Below, in pieces: positions 26,010-35,172 of a stretch of DNA of 64,000 bases (position 1 is the stretch's first letter; every line of letters starts with the position of its first letter). Source of the stretch: Rhodoglobus vestalii (GTDB lineage Bacteria > Actinomycetota > Actinomycetes > Actinomycetales > Microbacteriaceae); the NCBI RefSeq assembly GCF_006788895.1, contig NZ_VFRA01000001.1:1116001-1180000 (forward strand). The letters are read 5' to 3'. A program made the position numbers and the translations under genes. The notes beneath the pieces are model-generated. The model saw only the letters and a list, made by a program, of their open reading frames with translations. It was not told the origin of the DNA and did not search any database.

Positions 26010-26402
26010 TTAGCCGAGGCTTGAGCCGAGCGCTCCGACGATGTAGGGAACGAGCCAGATCACCCACACGATGACCGAAAAACGGTGGAAGCTGTTTTTT
26101 TCGGTTTCACGATTGCGCACGAGCACGACGATCGCCCACGCGAGGTGCACAGCCATGAGAACGATCGCGATCACCCCGGTCACGCCCATCAGCTGATTCA
26201 AGGCACTCTGTTCGATACCCGCCGCCCGATTCTCGTTCGCAATCATGTTCATGAGAAAAGTGCCGCTCGCGTCAGCTGCGAGCCCAAGCCCAAAGAATAT
26301 GGCGTGCCACGGCTTGAGTACTTTCTGCACACGTTCGCTCCATACCCCGATCGTGTAGAAGACGAGGGCGAACGTGATGAGAATGATTGCGGGTAGCAGC
26401 AT
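26010..26402 (-). CDS. HsmA-like four-helix membrane protein
   Basis: A 130-residue protein with four hydrophobic helices (LLPAIILITFALVFYTIGVW, LKPWHAIFFGLGLAADASGT, LMGVTGVIAIVLMAVHLAWA, FSVIVWVIWLVPYIVGALGS). The W-H-A-I-F-F-G-x-x-x-D-x-x-G-T block and later H-x-x-W pattern fit the HsmA family of small membrane proteins. The molecular function is not established. Convergent with ppk2. Confidence 0.7.
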   Translation of the reverse strand: MLLPAIILITFALVFYTIGVWSERVQKVLKPWHAIFFGLGLAADASGTFLMNMIANENRAAGIEQSALNQLMGVTGVIAIVLMAVHLAWAIVVLVRNRETEKNSFHRFSVIVWVIWLVPYIVGALGSSLG

Positions 26403-26788
26403 GCTCCTATTCTGCTTTGTTCACAACGTGGGGGCGAGCGCCGAGTGTCAGCGCTTGGGTCTGCTGCACCGATCGGTCAAGCTGTCACCTCAACGCGCAG
26501 CAGAGCCAAGGACGGGCTTTGAAAGAATGCTTCTAACGACGGCGTGGACGCAGTTGACGGTGTCTGAGGATGTGGTCGGCAACGTCTAGAGGTGGCATCG
26601 CAGCGATCACCGTCAACTGGAGGACACTGCTGAACGAAGACGCCAGCTATGGCCCCATCGGTTTCGTGAAACGTTGGCTCAACGCCCAAACCCGATTCTG
26701 GCAAATCTCCAGAGGGGCATGCAGCCATGGACACCGGGCCGATCGCGCCCGAACATTACCCGCCCAGGATTGCTATCTGCCGGTGGTG
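26403..26788. other. 386-bp stretch without a supported gene
   Basis: Only short frames without recognisable motifs are seen on either strand. Given the broken gene that follows, it may hold deletion debris or the promoter of the copper locus. No hairpin or known operator was noticed. Confidence 0.4.
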
Positions 26789-27795
26789 ATGTGGGGCTAC
26801 GGAAATATGGGATGGGCCTGGGGATACGGGCTGCTAACACTGGCGAGCGTCGCCCTGCTCAGCTATGTCATTGTTCGTTTGGTCTCGAACAGGTCCGGGA
26901 TTGACAACGCACGATCTTATTCGCGGCCCGCCGACTCATCCAATGCAAAGCGAATCCTTGAGGAGCGTTTCGCTCGTGGGGAGCTCACCGCGGAACTGCG
27001 AAGTGTCAATGGCGCCCTCGCCGTTGCCCTCAAGTCTTCACCCCAGCAGGTGACGATCGCGGGTCGTAACGTGCAGGCGTTGAGCTACAACGGCGGGGTG
27101 CCCGGCCCAATGCTGCACGTTTGTGCGGGAGACACCCTCAGCGTGAGCCTCCGCAATGGCCTGAAGGATCCCAGCAACTTGCAGGTCCACGGTCTCCACG
27201 TGTCGCCCGAAGGCATAAGCGACAACGTATCCGTCACCGTCGAAGCGGGCGACTCCTTCGATTACCAGTACGAACTGCCCGCCAATCACCCTCCGGGCGT
27301 TTCGAATCCGCGCACGAGGTTGACGAGGTCGTGCTGGCGTCGGGCAACCGAGCAGACCTCCTTGTCACCGGAAAGGCTGGCACCTCCACGCTGAGCGCCC
27401 TGCCCCACGACCGCGGATCAGCCGGCGGCATGATGATGGGAGGCGGCAGTTCTCGTAGCGCCGACGAAATCCCACTGGCCACAATCAACGGCCGCGCATT
27501 CGATGTCACCCGAATCGACACGACCGTCCAATTCGACAGTGTCGAGGAATGGTTGCTGACAAATACCAGCACGCTCGACCACCCCCTCCACCGCCGCGTG
27601 TGGCCGATGCAGATCATCGAGCAGGATGGGCGACCAGTCGACACCATCATGTGTCAAGACATCGTGAACATTCCAGCACGGAGCACCACGCGCGTGCGGA
27701 TCGTGTTTGACGACTTCAGCGGACGAACCGTGTACCACTGCCACATTCTCGATCACGAAGACAACGGGATAAAGGGAATCGTCGACACAAGCTGA
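26789..27795 (+). pseudogene. SHOCT membrane protein fused to a deleted multicopper oxidase
   Basis: The frame opens with a small membrane protein (MWGYGNMGWAWGYGLLTLAS, then a SHOCT-type ILEERFARGELTAE). It runs directly into mid-protein multicopper oxidase sequence (YNGGVPGPMLHVCAGDTLSV, LQVHGLHVSPEGISDN, DYQYELPANHPPG), losing the oxidase signal peptide. At about 27298 a deletion with frameshift removes the HPPGTxWYHPH copper motif and the central domain. Sequence resumes at VDEVVLASGNRADLLV. The late copper motif reads HPLHRRVWPMQ, with Arg replacing a ligand His, while YHCHILDHEDNG is intact. Loss of copper ligands makes the product non-functional as an oxidase. Confidence 0.85.
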
Positions 27796-27861
27796 CCGAA
27801 ACGGTGTTGCTCCACGGCCGGCTCACATTGGGCGGAGCAGTCAGGACTCGAATACTATGTA

Positions 27862-27887
27862 TCGGATACTCTAGGGGGGTATGGTAT
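27862..27887. promoter_or_regulatory. CsoR-type copper operator overlapping the csoR promoter
   Basis: GGATACTCTAGGGGGGTATGG has the dyad ATAC...GTAT with a central run of Gs, as in CsoR/RcnR-family operators. It ends a few bases before the csoR GTG. A TATGGT -10-like box within it would give a leaderless or nearly leaderless transcript, so bound CsoR would block transcription of csoR and the downstream copper genes. Confidence 0.6.
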
Positions 27888-27891
27888 TTGT

Positions 27892-28173
27892 GTGAACGGA
27901 TACGCCCAGAATAAAGATGATGTTCTCAAGCGGCTTCGTCGCGTCGAGGGGCAAGTTCGCGGAATAGAGCGGATGGTCGAGTCCGACAAATATTGCATCG
28001 ACGTTCTGACTCAGGTGTCTGCCGCCACGAAAGCTCTGGAGTCAGTCGCGCTGTCGTTGCTCGCAGACCATGTGAGCCATTGTGTTGCCGAAGCCGCCGC
28101 TGAAGGTGGACCTGTCGCGGTTCAGAAAATCCGCGAAGCCAACGAAGCGATCGCCCGTCTCGTACGTTCCTGA
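27892..28173 (+). CDS. csoR: CsoR copper-sensing repressor
   Basis: A 93-residue all-helical regulator. The N-terminal segment DDVLKRLRRVEGQVRGIERM is the CsoR DNA-binding arginine face. Copper ligands are present as YCIDVLTQVSA (Cys) and DHVSHCV (His and Cys), the C-H-C set of CsoR proper rather than the RcnR or FrmR sets. Cu(I) binding releases DNA. The start is GTG at 27892, directly after the operator. The copper ATPase gene follows 27 bp later. Confidence 0.93.
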   Translation: MNGYAQNKDDVLKRLRRVEGQVRGIERMVESDKYCIDVLTQVSAATKALESVALSLLADHVSHCVAEAAAEGGPVAVQKIREANEAIARLVRS

Positions 28174-28200
28174 CAACGAATTATCAATAGGGATTAGCTA

Positions 28201-30321
28201 ATGAGCTCCAAAAACCACACCAACGGCAACTCGAATTCCGCGCCCGTCGACGCGCCGTCGCGCCATCAAGAAGAGAATGCCACCGAGTCTGAGACCCCTG
28301 AATCGCAGCAACAACACGGTGGGCACGAGCAGCACGGCGAGCATAGCGGTGGCCATGGTGATCACGTCGCCGGTTTTCGGCGGATGTTCTGGATCATGCT
28401 GGTTGTGGCCGTGCCGGTGGTCGGATTCTCGCCAATGTTCGCGATGCTTCTGGGGTACGAGCTGCCAGCGGTGTGGATGGGCTGGATCTCGCCAGTGCTG
28501 GGTACCGTCATGTATGTGTGGGGCGGTGCACCATTCCTCACCGGTGCGGTGAGCGAGCTGCGCAGCAAGCAACCGGGAATGATGCTCCTGATCGGGTTGG
28601 CAATTACCGTTGCGTTTGTGGCGTCGTGGGGTGCAACGTTGGGATTGCTGGATCAGGGGCTGGACTTCTGGTGGGAGCTGGCACTGCTGATCGTGATCAT
28701 GCTGCTTGGCCATTGGATCGAGATGCGGTCACTAGCTCAGACGACCTCGGCGTTGGACTCACTTGCCGCCCTCATCCCTGACGAAGCTGAGCGTGTTGAC
28801 GGCGACCAAACGGTGACCGTTTCGCCGTCAGAGTTGCGCGTTGGTGACGTTGTTGTCGTTCGGCCGGGTGGTCGAGTTCCTGCTGACGGGCGGGTTGTTC
28901 AGGGCTCGGCGAGCATGGACGAGTCCATGATTACCGGAGAATCCCGTGCGGTCCGCCGCAGCGAAGGTGATGGGGTTGTTGCAGGCACTGTAGCCACCGA
29001 TTCTGGTATGCGTGTCGAGATCACCGCTGTTGGCGACGACACCACGCTGGCCGGAATTCAGAAGCTTGTTACCGAGGCGCAAAGCTCATCCTCGCGTGCG
29101 CAGCGACTCGCCGATCGTGCTGCAGGGTGGCTGTTTTGGTTCGCGCTCGGCGCCGGAGCGATTACAGCACTGGTCTGGTCTCTGCTCGGGATGCCTGACG
29201 CCGCTGTTGTCCGAACAATCACCGTGCTCGTCATCGCGTGCCCGCACGCCCTCGGTCTCGCGATTCCGCTGGTGGTGTCGATCTCCACCGAACGAGCCGC
29301 CAAGGCCGGAGTGCTGATCAAGGATCGATTGGCCCTGGAGAGCATGCGCACAGTCGATACCGTTCTGTTCGACAAGACCGGAACGCTTACCAAAGGCACC
29401 CCCGCTGTCACCGCTATCGAACCCACCGAAGGCTTCGAAGCGAATGAGCTCTTGGCGTTGGCGGCCGCCGCGGAAGCCGACTCTGAGCATCCACTTGCCC
29501 GGGCAATCGTCGCAGCAGCACAAGAACGCGAACTATCCGTGCCGCGATCAAGCGATTTTGAGTCATCTCCAGCAGTTGGTGTTCGTGCTCGCGTCGCAGA
29601 CCGCACCGTCCAGGTCGGTGGCCCGTACCTCCTTGAGCAGGAGGGTGGTTCTGAGCTTCCAGTCTCAGCCGAATGGGCAGAACAGGGCGCAATCATCCTC
29701 CATATTCTGATCGACGGCAGTGTCGTCGGCGCCTTACGGCTTGCTGATGAAGTGCGGGCTGAATCCCGGGATGCGATCGCAGCACTTCACGACCGAGGCG
29801 TTCAGGTGGTCATGATCACCGGTGATGCGGAAGCGGTCGCAGCATCTGTCGCAAAAGAACTCGGAATCGATCGATACTTTGCCGGAGTACGACCCGAAGA
29901 TAAGGCCATCAACGTTAAAGAACTGCAATCAGAGGGACGCAAAGTCGCGATGGTCGGCGACGGCGTCAACGATGCTCCCGCGCTTGCGCAAGCAGATGTG
30001 GGAATTGCGATCGGTGCAGGCACAGATGTCGCTATTGCTTCGGCCGGGGTAATCCTTGCCAGCGACGACCCACGTTCAGTGGTGTCAGTTATTGAGCTTT
30101 CTCGGGCGTCGTACCGAAAGATGAAGCAGAACCTCTGGTGGGCCGCCGGCTACAACCTTCTTTCCGTCCCGCTTGCCGCCGGAATATTAGCACCGATCGG
30201 ATTCGTGCTGCCCATGTCGGTCGGTGCCGTTCTCATGTCGATATCAACTATCGTTGTGGCATTGAACGCACAGCTGCTGCGCCGGTTGGACCTGAACCCC
30301 GAAAAGTTCACCGGCCGGTAA
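28201..30321 (+). CDS. copB: CopB-type copper-exporting P-type ATPase
   Basis: A 706-residue P1B-ATPase. The N-terminus is His-rich (HGGHEQHGEHSGGHGDH) with no CxxC metal-binding domain. The transmembrane metal motif is CPH (VIACPHALGLAIP), the signature of CopB-type pumps. The phosphorylation motif FDKTGTLTKG, hinge GDGVNDAPALAQADVGIAIG and actuator MDESMITGES are intact. It exports copper ions from the cytosol. It lies behind csoR in the same operon and is probably derepressed by copper. Confidence 0.95.
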   Translation: MSSKNHTNGNSNSAPVDAPSRHQEENATESETPESQQQHGGHEQHGEHSGGHGDHVAGFRRMFWIMLVVAVPVVGFSPMFAMLLGYELPAVWMGWISPVLGTVMYVWGGAPFLTGAVSELRSKQPGMMLLIGLAITVAFVASWGATLGLLDQGLDFWWELALLIVIMLLGHWIEMRSLAQTTSALDSLAALIPDEAERVDGDQTVTVSPSELRVGDVVVVRPGGRVPADGRVVQGSASMDESMITGESRAVRRSEGDGVVAGTVATDSGMRVEITAVGDDTTLAGIQKLVTEAQSSSSRAQRLADRAAGWLFWFALGAGAITALVWSLLGMPDAAVVRTITVLVIACPHALGLAIPLVVSISTERAAKAGVLIKDRLALESMRTVDTVLFDKTGTLTKGTPAVTAIEPTEGFEANELLALAAAAEADSEHPLARAIVAAAQERELSVPRSSDFESSPAVGVRARVADRTVQVGGPYLLEQEGGSELPVSAEWAEQGAIILHILIDGSVVGALRLADEVRAESRDAIAALHDRGVQVVMITGDAEAVAASVAKELGIDRYFAGVRPEDKAINVKELQSEGRKVAMVGDGVNDAPALAQADVGIAIGAGTDVAIASAGVILASDDPRSVVSVIELSRASYRKMKQNLWWAAGYNLLSVPLAAGILAPIGFVLPMSVGAVLMSISTIVVALNAQLLRRLDLNPEKFTGR

Positions 30322-30357
30322 CGGCAGACATAACGTCGGTCTAGACGAGGAAGCACC

Positions 30358-30855
30358 ATGACACAGGTCACAGCAACGCGACAGTCTCGCGCGACTGCGT
30401 CTGCCGCTGCCTCTGCGTCGCGGCCGTCTGGCGGCGTCGCTTTGCCTAGCCTGATCAGCGCGGTCTGGAAGGCGACGGTTCTGGTCGTTCTGGCGGTGGC
30501 CGTGATCATCGGTATCTTGGCGATGCATTCGTTCACGTCGCCCGCGTCGCACTCCGATATGGGAATGCCGGCCGGTAGTTCGACCGCGAGCGTCGCCCCA
30601 CACCATGCAGAAGAGGGTGTGTTCGCCGCCGCCAGTCCGGATTGTTTGGGCTGCGGTGAAGAGACATCGATGGCGTTGATGTGGTGTGTCTTCGCGCTGC
30701 TTGCCGTGACACTGCTGATGACAGCACCCAAATTGGTGAAGGGATGGGTCGGAGTTGCATCGCGTCAGTTCTCGATTACCACGTCAGAACTGAGGTCTGT
30801 CGGGCTCATTCCCAGACCTCCCTCTCTCACCGTTCTCTGTATTAGTCGCACCTGA
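30358..30855 (+). CDS. DUF6153-like membrane protein of the copper locus
   Basis: A 165-residue protein. A Ser/Ala-rich N-terminus is followed by one membrane helix (TVLVVLAVAVIIGILAMHSF), an outer loop with His residues and a CLGCGEE motif, and a second helix with a Cys (MALMWCVFALLAVTLLM). The layout of two helices flanking a His/Cys loop fits the actinobacterial DUF6153 family, often found next to copper genes. A role in periplasmic copper handling is an inference. It lies 36 bp after copB. Confidence 0.65.
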   Translation: MTQVTATRQSRATASAAASASRPSGGVALPSLISAVWKATVLVVLAVAVIIGILAMHSFTSPASHSDMGMPAGSSTASVAPHHAEEGVFAAASPDCLGCGEETSMALMWCVFALLAVTLLMTAPKLVKGWVGVASRQFSITTSELRSVGLIPRPPSLTVLCISRT

Positions 30856-30945
30856 TTAGGGCTCTGTCGACTCAGCCTCGACACGCCATCCGCATGACCC
30901 TTCCGGTCGTGCGTTAATCACTGACTAATCAGGAGAAACACAACA

Positions 30946-31536
30946 ATGAAGATCCGTTTTGCGGCGACAGCCGCTATGACCGTGACGGCACTACTTGCCC
31001 TCACCGGTTGCACGACCGCAATGACCGAAGCCGGGCAAACCCCCGACTCGCCGGCGACCGAGTCGGTCACCATTGACGATGCGAACAGCGCCGATGTCAT
31101 GTTCACCACGATGATGATTCCGCACCACGAGCAAGCCGTTGAGATGGCCGACATGGTGCTCACTAAGGATGGAATCGATCAACGAGTCCTTGATCTCGCG
31201 AAGGAGATCAAGGCCGCTCAAGGTCCCGAGATTGAGCTCATGAACGGCTGGCTCGATGACTGGGGCGTCGATACGGACTCGGGCATGGCGGGAATGGACC
31301 ACGGAGACGGGATGATGTCTGACTCCGACATGGCTGATCTGGAATCTGCCAACGGTGACGAAGCATCCCGCCTGTTTCTGGAACAAATGATCCTGCACCA
31401 CGAAGGAGCAATCGATATGGCTTTGCTGGAAACTACAGCGGGCCAAAACACGGAAGCGACAGCTCTCGCGCAACAGATCATCGACACGCAAACCGCCGAG
31501 ATCACCGTAATGCGCGACCTTCTCAGCTCCTTGTAA
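30946..31536 (+). CDS. DUF305-family lipoprotein
   Basis: A 196-residue exported lipoprotein. The signal ends LLALTGCTTA. The DUF305 ferritin-like helices carry HHEQAVEMADMVL and, in the second repeat, ILHHEGAIDMALLE, with a Met/Asp-rich linker (GMAGMDHGDGMMSDSDMAD). The His/Met composition suits extracytoplasmic copper binding, and the family is common in copper loci. The start is ATG at 30946 behind AGGAG. Confidence 0.9.
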   Translation: MKIRFAATAAMTVTALLALTGCTTAMTEAGQTPDSPATESVTIDDANSADVMFTTMMIPHHEQAVEMADMVLTKDGIDQRVLDLAKEIKAAQGPEIELMNGWLDDWGVDTDSGMAGMDHGDGMMSDSDMADLESANGDEASRLFLEQMILHHEGAIDMALLETTAGQNTEATALAQQIIDTQTAEITVMRDLLSSL

Positions 31537-31540
31537 TAGC

Positions 31541-31577
31541 TGCAGGGCCCGCCGCTCAATGGATGGCGGGCCCTGCC
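31541..31577. terminator. Hairpin terminator after the DUF305 gene
   Basis: GCAGGGCCCGCC and GGCGGGCCCTGC form a perfect 12-bp stem around an 11-base loop, 5 bp after the stop codon. No strong T run follows, which is common in actinobacterial terminators. It may attenuate rather than fully separate the last gene of the locus. Confidence 0.75.
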
Positions 31578-31609
31578 CTCCACACTCGCTCTCACGAAGG
31601 ACTTTCTCA

Positions 31610-32476
31610 ATGCGTTCCTCCTCACGTCGGCTTCTCGCCGGAACAATTCTTGGCGTTAGCGTCTCCCTGGCCGCCGTCGCATGCACAGCAGCACCCAGCG
31701 GCTCATCGTCAACGCCGCCAACCATTCAGCACATCCACGACATCGCCTTCAGTAGCAACAGCGAACTGCTTGTTGGATCTCACCATGGCGTTTACGCCGT
31801 CGACCTCGACACCGGCGACACTGCCCTTGTCGGCGGCGTCGAATTTGATGCCATGGGCTTAGCGGCCCAAGGCGAAAACATTTTCGTCTCCGGCCATCCC
31901 GGAAAGGACAACCACGATTCCTTTGCCGCACCGAATGTTGGACTCGTCAAGCACCACTCGGAGACCGGATGGCAGCAAGTTTCCCTGGCGGGAACCACCG
32001 ACTTTCATAACCTCAGCACCACCCCGGCGAATCCTGATTTCATTGTCGGACTCCCCTCCGACCGGGCCGTGCTGTTGCGAAGCACCGACGCGGGGCGCAC
32101 CTTCACCGAAGCATCCGCATTGTCTGCCCGGGATGTCAGCATTGATAGTGGCGACCCGAACGTGCTGACCGCGACCACCGCCGAGGGACTCGTTGTCAGC
32201 CGCGACGGCGGCGATACCTTCACGCCACTAGCGGGGCCGACCCTGGTAGTCATCGCGCCCGATCCTACCCGCGATGGCGGAATCGTCGGCATTGCGCCCG
32301 ACGGTGAGCTGTGGTTTGGGTCCACTGATATCGACGCCGAGTGGACTTCGGCGGGCATCGTCGAGGGTGGTGCTGGAGCAGTAGTGGTGAGCGATGATGG
32401 GGCAATTGCCGTCGCTGGCGAAAGCAGCGTTGTCATCACTAGAGACGGAGGGGCGACATGGACCACCGTCATTTGA
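31610..32476 (+). CDS. BNR-repeat/F510_1955-type lipoprotein
   Basis: A 288-residue exported protein. A lipoprotein signal ends VSLAAVACTAAPSG. The mature part looks like a beta-propeller of sialidase/photosystem-II-assembly type. Repeated Asp-box-like turns are seen (SRDGGDTFTPL, TRDGGATWTTV, STDAGRTFTEA), as is the opening HIHDIAFSSNSELLVGSHHG. Proteins of this kind accompany DUF305 genes in copper loci, but the activity is unknown. The start at 31610 is chosen for its GAAGGA ribosome binding site and signal peptide. Confidence 0.8.
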   Translation: MRSSSRRLLAGTILGVSVSLAAVACTAAPSGSSSTPPTIQHIHDIAFSSNSELLVGSHHGVYAVDLDTGDTALVGGVEFDAMGLAAQGENIFVSGHPGKDNHDSFAAPNVGLVKHHSETGWQQVSLAGTTDFHNLSTTPANPDFIVGLPSDRAVLLRSTDAGRTFTEASALSARDVSIDSGDPNVLTATTAEGLVVSRDGGDTFTPLAGPTLVVIAPDPTRDGGIVGIAPDGELWFGSTDIDAEWTSAGIVEGGAGAVVVSDDGAIAVAGESSVVITRDGGATWTTVI

Positions 32477-32533
32477 GCAGAATAAGCGCCACCGTAGTGG
32501 GCCCTGTCGACTTATGGGGGGAAGCGGCACCGC

Positions 32534-32706
32534 ATGACTGATCGTACGGACAAGATTTCGTTATTGGGATCCGTATCTTTGGGCACCGGGGTGATGATCG
32601 GTGCGGGAATCTTTGCCCTTTTGGCTAGGTAGCCGAATTCGCGGGCGACTTCTTCCCACTCGCCTTCCTCCTCGGCGCGATCGTCGCCGCCGTAAGTGTG
32701 ATGTCT
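32534..32706 (+). pseudogene. APC-family permease relic
   Basis: A frame starting MTDRTDKISLLGSVSLGTGV continues MIGAGIFALL, the first helix of amino acid-polyamine-organocation permeases, and stops at 32629. In another frame the second helix follows (EFAGDFFPLAFLLGAIVAAV). The rest of the gene (about 400 residues) is deleted. The remaining 150 bp before the mevalonate cluster hold no recognisable gene. Confidence 0.75.
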
Positions 32707-32853
32707 CAAGACATCGGCGACAGTTCTGCCTCAGGACATAGGGGACTGCTGATCAGGAACGGGTGCACCCCCGCAGGAAGACAACGCTGGCGCCGCCCAG
32801 GGTCGCTTGCCAGTGATCTGGCACCGGGGGCATCGGCAAGAGAAGGCTGTGCC

Positions 32854-35172
32854 TTAGCGAATCTCGGTGAGATACGTCACAAATCCTGCCTGGCGCATGG
32901 CAGAACCAACCGATTCTGCCGCGCCGGGTTCCGCGACCGCGATCATCGCGCCACCACCACCGCTACCGGTGAGCTTTGCCCCGAGCGCTCCCGCTCGCCG
33001 GGCGACACCCACCAGCGTTTCGAGCTCCGGGCTCGAGACTTGCAGGGCACCGAGCAGCCCATGATTCATGTTCATCAGCTCACCAAGCTCCGCGAGATCA
33101 CCGCGGCGCAGTGCGCCGACACCGGCCAGCACCAGCTCGTCGATCTGGGAGAAAATTGCCTCGTACCTGGCAGGATTCTTCTCCCGTGCGGCACGCACGA
33201 TACCGACGGTGTGCGAGGTAAGCGAACGCACGCCGGTGAGACCGATAACAATCTGGATCGGGCCAGGTGTGACGATGTCCGTGATTTCGGGCGCCGCAGC
33301 ATCCGGTGCCGTATCCGGGTTGCGGAACAGGATCGCGCGTCCGAAGGTGGCGACCGTGTTATCTATGCCGGACGGTGTTCCGTGCACGATGCGTTCGCAT
33401 TCGAATGCGAGACTCGACACCTCGCTGTCGCTGATCGGCAGCCCGAAACGGTCAGCTATGGCGCGGATGATTGCCACGGCGAGGGCGGCCGAGGCACCCA
33501 GTCCGCTGGCCCGAGGCAGGTGGGGGAAGACGTCGACACGCATGCCCTTTCCTGCGAGACCGAGGCGCTCAGCGATGTGGGCGGTCACCTGCTCCGCGAG
33601 CCCCGCGCCGATCGGGTCGTAGGCGGCATCCGTATCCCAGCGGGAGATGACCAACTCCGTGCCGTACTCCTGGCGGGTCACCTCCGCCTGGATGGTGAGC
33701 CCGATTGGTGCTGCGATGGCGTGACGGCCGTAGACCACCGAATGCTCACCGAGGAGAATGATTTTGCCGTATCCGCAGCCGGAGCTGGCGCCGTGGTCTG
33801 AGGGTTCGGGTTCCGGCATCGCGAGGGCAGCTTGCGTTGGGATGCTGGCGGTGCCGATCGCACGAATCGACCCGGTATCGGCAATCCGGCCCTCCAACAC
33901 GTCTAAAATGTGCCGCGCCTTCCACACCTTGATGTCGCCGCTCACGACCAGCCGATTGACGACCTCGTCGAAGCGTGCGCCAGTCGCACCGGCGGCGACC
34001 GCGACACTGCGGGCGTGGAGGCGCATGTGCCCGGGCTGGATGCCGTCGGTGGAGAGCGCCTTCAACGCACCGAAGTTCTGGGCCAGCCCCACCGCTGCCA
34101 TCACCTCGGCCAGTTCAGCCGCAGTGCTCACGCCAAGAATTGTGTGTGCGATCCGCACGGCAGGGTTCGATTCCACCTGCCCACCGACGGTGCCCACTTT
34201 CAGCGGCAGCTCGATGTTTCCGACCAGGTTGCCGGCGTCATCCGCGCTCCAGCTCGTCAGTGGTGCGTAGTGCCCACTGCTGGCGGCATAAGCGTGTGCT
34301 GCGGCTTCGATCGCGCGCCAGTCGTTGCCGGTCGCGAGGGCGACGGCGTCGATGCCGTTCATGATGCCCTTGTTGTGTGTGGTTGCGCGATACGGGTCCA
34401 TCGCGGCGAATTCGGCCGCGAGTACGATGCCGTCCCGCACCTGCTCTCCGGAGAAATCGTCTAAGGCGAGCCGGTCCACCGGAATGACGCAGCGCGCCCG
34501 CACCATCGCGCGGTCGGTGAGATTCGAGAGGATGCGGAGGAACACTCGCCCGCCGCTGATCTTCTCCACGAGCGGTGCGACGGCCTCGCACATGGTGTTC
34601 ACCAGGTTTGCGCCCATGGCATCCCGGCTGTCCACAATCAGATGCACGACGAGCAGCTCGCCGTTCGCAGCCGTCTGCCCACGCAAGAACACCTCCACGT
34701 CCTTGGCTCCGCCGCCGCGAGCGAGCATGTTTGGATGCTGTGCGTTGGCGAGATCGACGATCTCACTCTTGCGAGCCAGCAGGGCCTGCCGCGCGCCGAG
34801 CGCATCCGCCACATCGACGACCTGGATCTGGCCGATCAGCATCGGCTCATCCGCGACGCTCGTGAACCCGCCGTCGCGACGGACCAGCCGCGCGGCGGAA
34901 CTGACCGCGGCGATGATGGACGGCTCCTCAACGGCCATCGGCACTAGGTAGTCACGCGAGTTGATCTGAAAGTTCAGTCCGAGTCCGAGCGGCATGGAGA
35001 AGACCCCGATGACATTCTCGGTGAGTCGATCGGCGGTGCCGGGATCGAGCATGTAGCTTCCGGTCGCCAGCGCGCGATAGTCTGCGTCACTGAGCGCGCC
35101 GCGCTCGTAGAGCACCCGCAGACGCTCCTCCACGCTCAGCTGGTAGAAGCGGGGGATGCGGGAAGAGTTCAC
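32854..35172 (-). CDS. Bifunctional HMG-CoA reductase (class II)-mevalonate kinase fusion
   Basis: A 772-residue fusion. Residues 1-440 are a class II HMG-CoA reductase: ENVIGVFSMPLGLGLNFQIN (52-71), catalytic Glu in VEEPS (81-85), DAMGANLVN (184-192), Lys in THNKG (265-269), Asp in TGNDW, and His in GHMRLHA (381-387). A short Pro/Glu linker (PEPEPSDHGASSG) leads into a GHMP mevalonate kinase (about 466-772) with GYGKIILLGEHSVVYG, LPRASGLGASAALA, ERIVHGTPSGIDN and KLTGSGGGGA. The two steps, HMG-CoA to mevalonate and mevalonate to 5-phosphomevalonate, are consecutive in the pathway. Both halves keep their catalytic residues and there is one uninterrupted frame. The start overlaps the phosphomevalonate kinase stop by 4 bp. 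Confidence 0.93.
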   Translation of the reverse strand: MNSSRIPRFYQLSVEERLRVLYERGALSDADYRALATGSYMLDPGTADRLTENVIGVFSMPLGLGLNFQINSRDYLVPMAVEEPSIIAAVSSAARLVRRDGGFTSVADEPMLIGQIQVVDVADALGARQALLARKSEIVDLANAQHPNMLARGGGAKDVEVFLRGQTAANGELLVVHLIVDSRDAMGANLVNTMCEAVAPLVEKISGGRVFLRILSNLTDRAMVRARCVIPVDRLALDDFSGEQVRDGIVLAAEFAAMDPYRATTHNKGIMNGIDAVALATGNDWRAIEAAAHAYAASSGHYAPLTSWSADDAGNLVGNIELPLKVGTVGGQVESNPAVRIAHTILGVSTAAELAEVMAAVGLAQNFGALKALSTDGIQPGHMRLHARSVAVAAGATGARFDEVVNRLVVSGDIKVWKARHILDVLEGRIADTGSIRAIGTASIPTQAALAMPEPEPSDHGASSGCGYGKIILLGEHSVVYGRHAIAAPIGLTIQAEVTRQEYGTELVISRWDTDAAYDPIGAGLAEQVTAHIAERLGLAGKGMRVDVFPHLPRASGLGASAALAVAIIRAIADRFGLPISDSEVSSLAFECERIVHGTPSGIDNTVATFGRAILFRNPDTAPDAAAPEITDIVTPGPIQIVIGLTGVRSLTSHTVGIVRAAREKNPARYEAIFSQIDELVLAGVGALRRGDLAELGELMNMNHGLLGALQVSSPELETLVGVARRAGALGAKLTGSGGGGAMIAVAEPGAAESVGSAMRQAGFVTYLTEIR

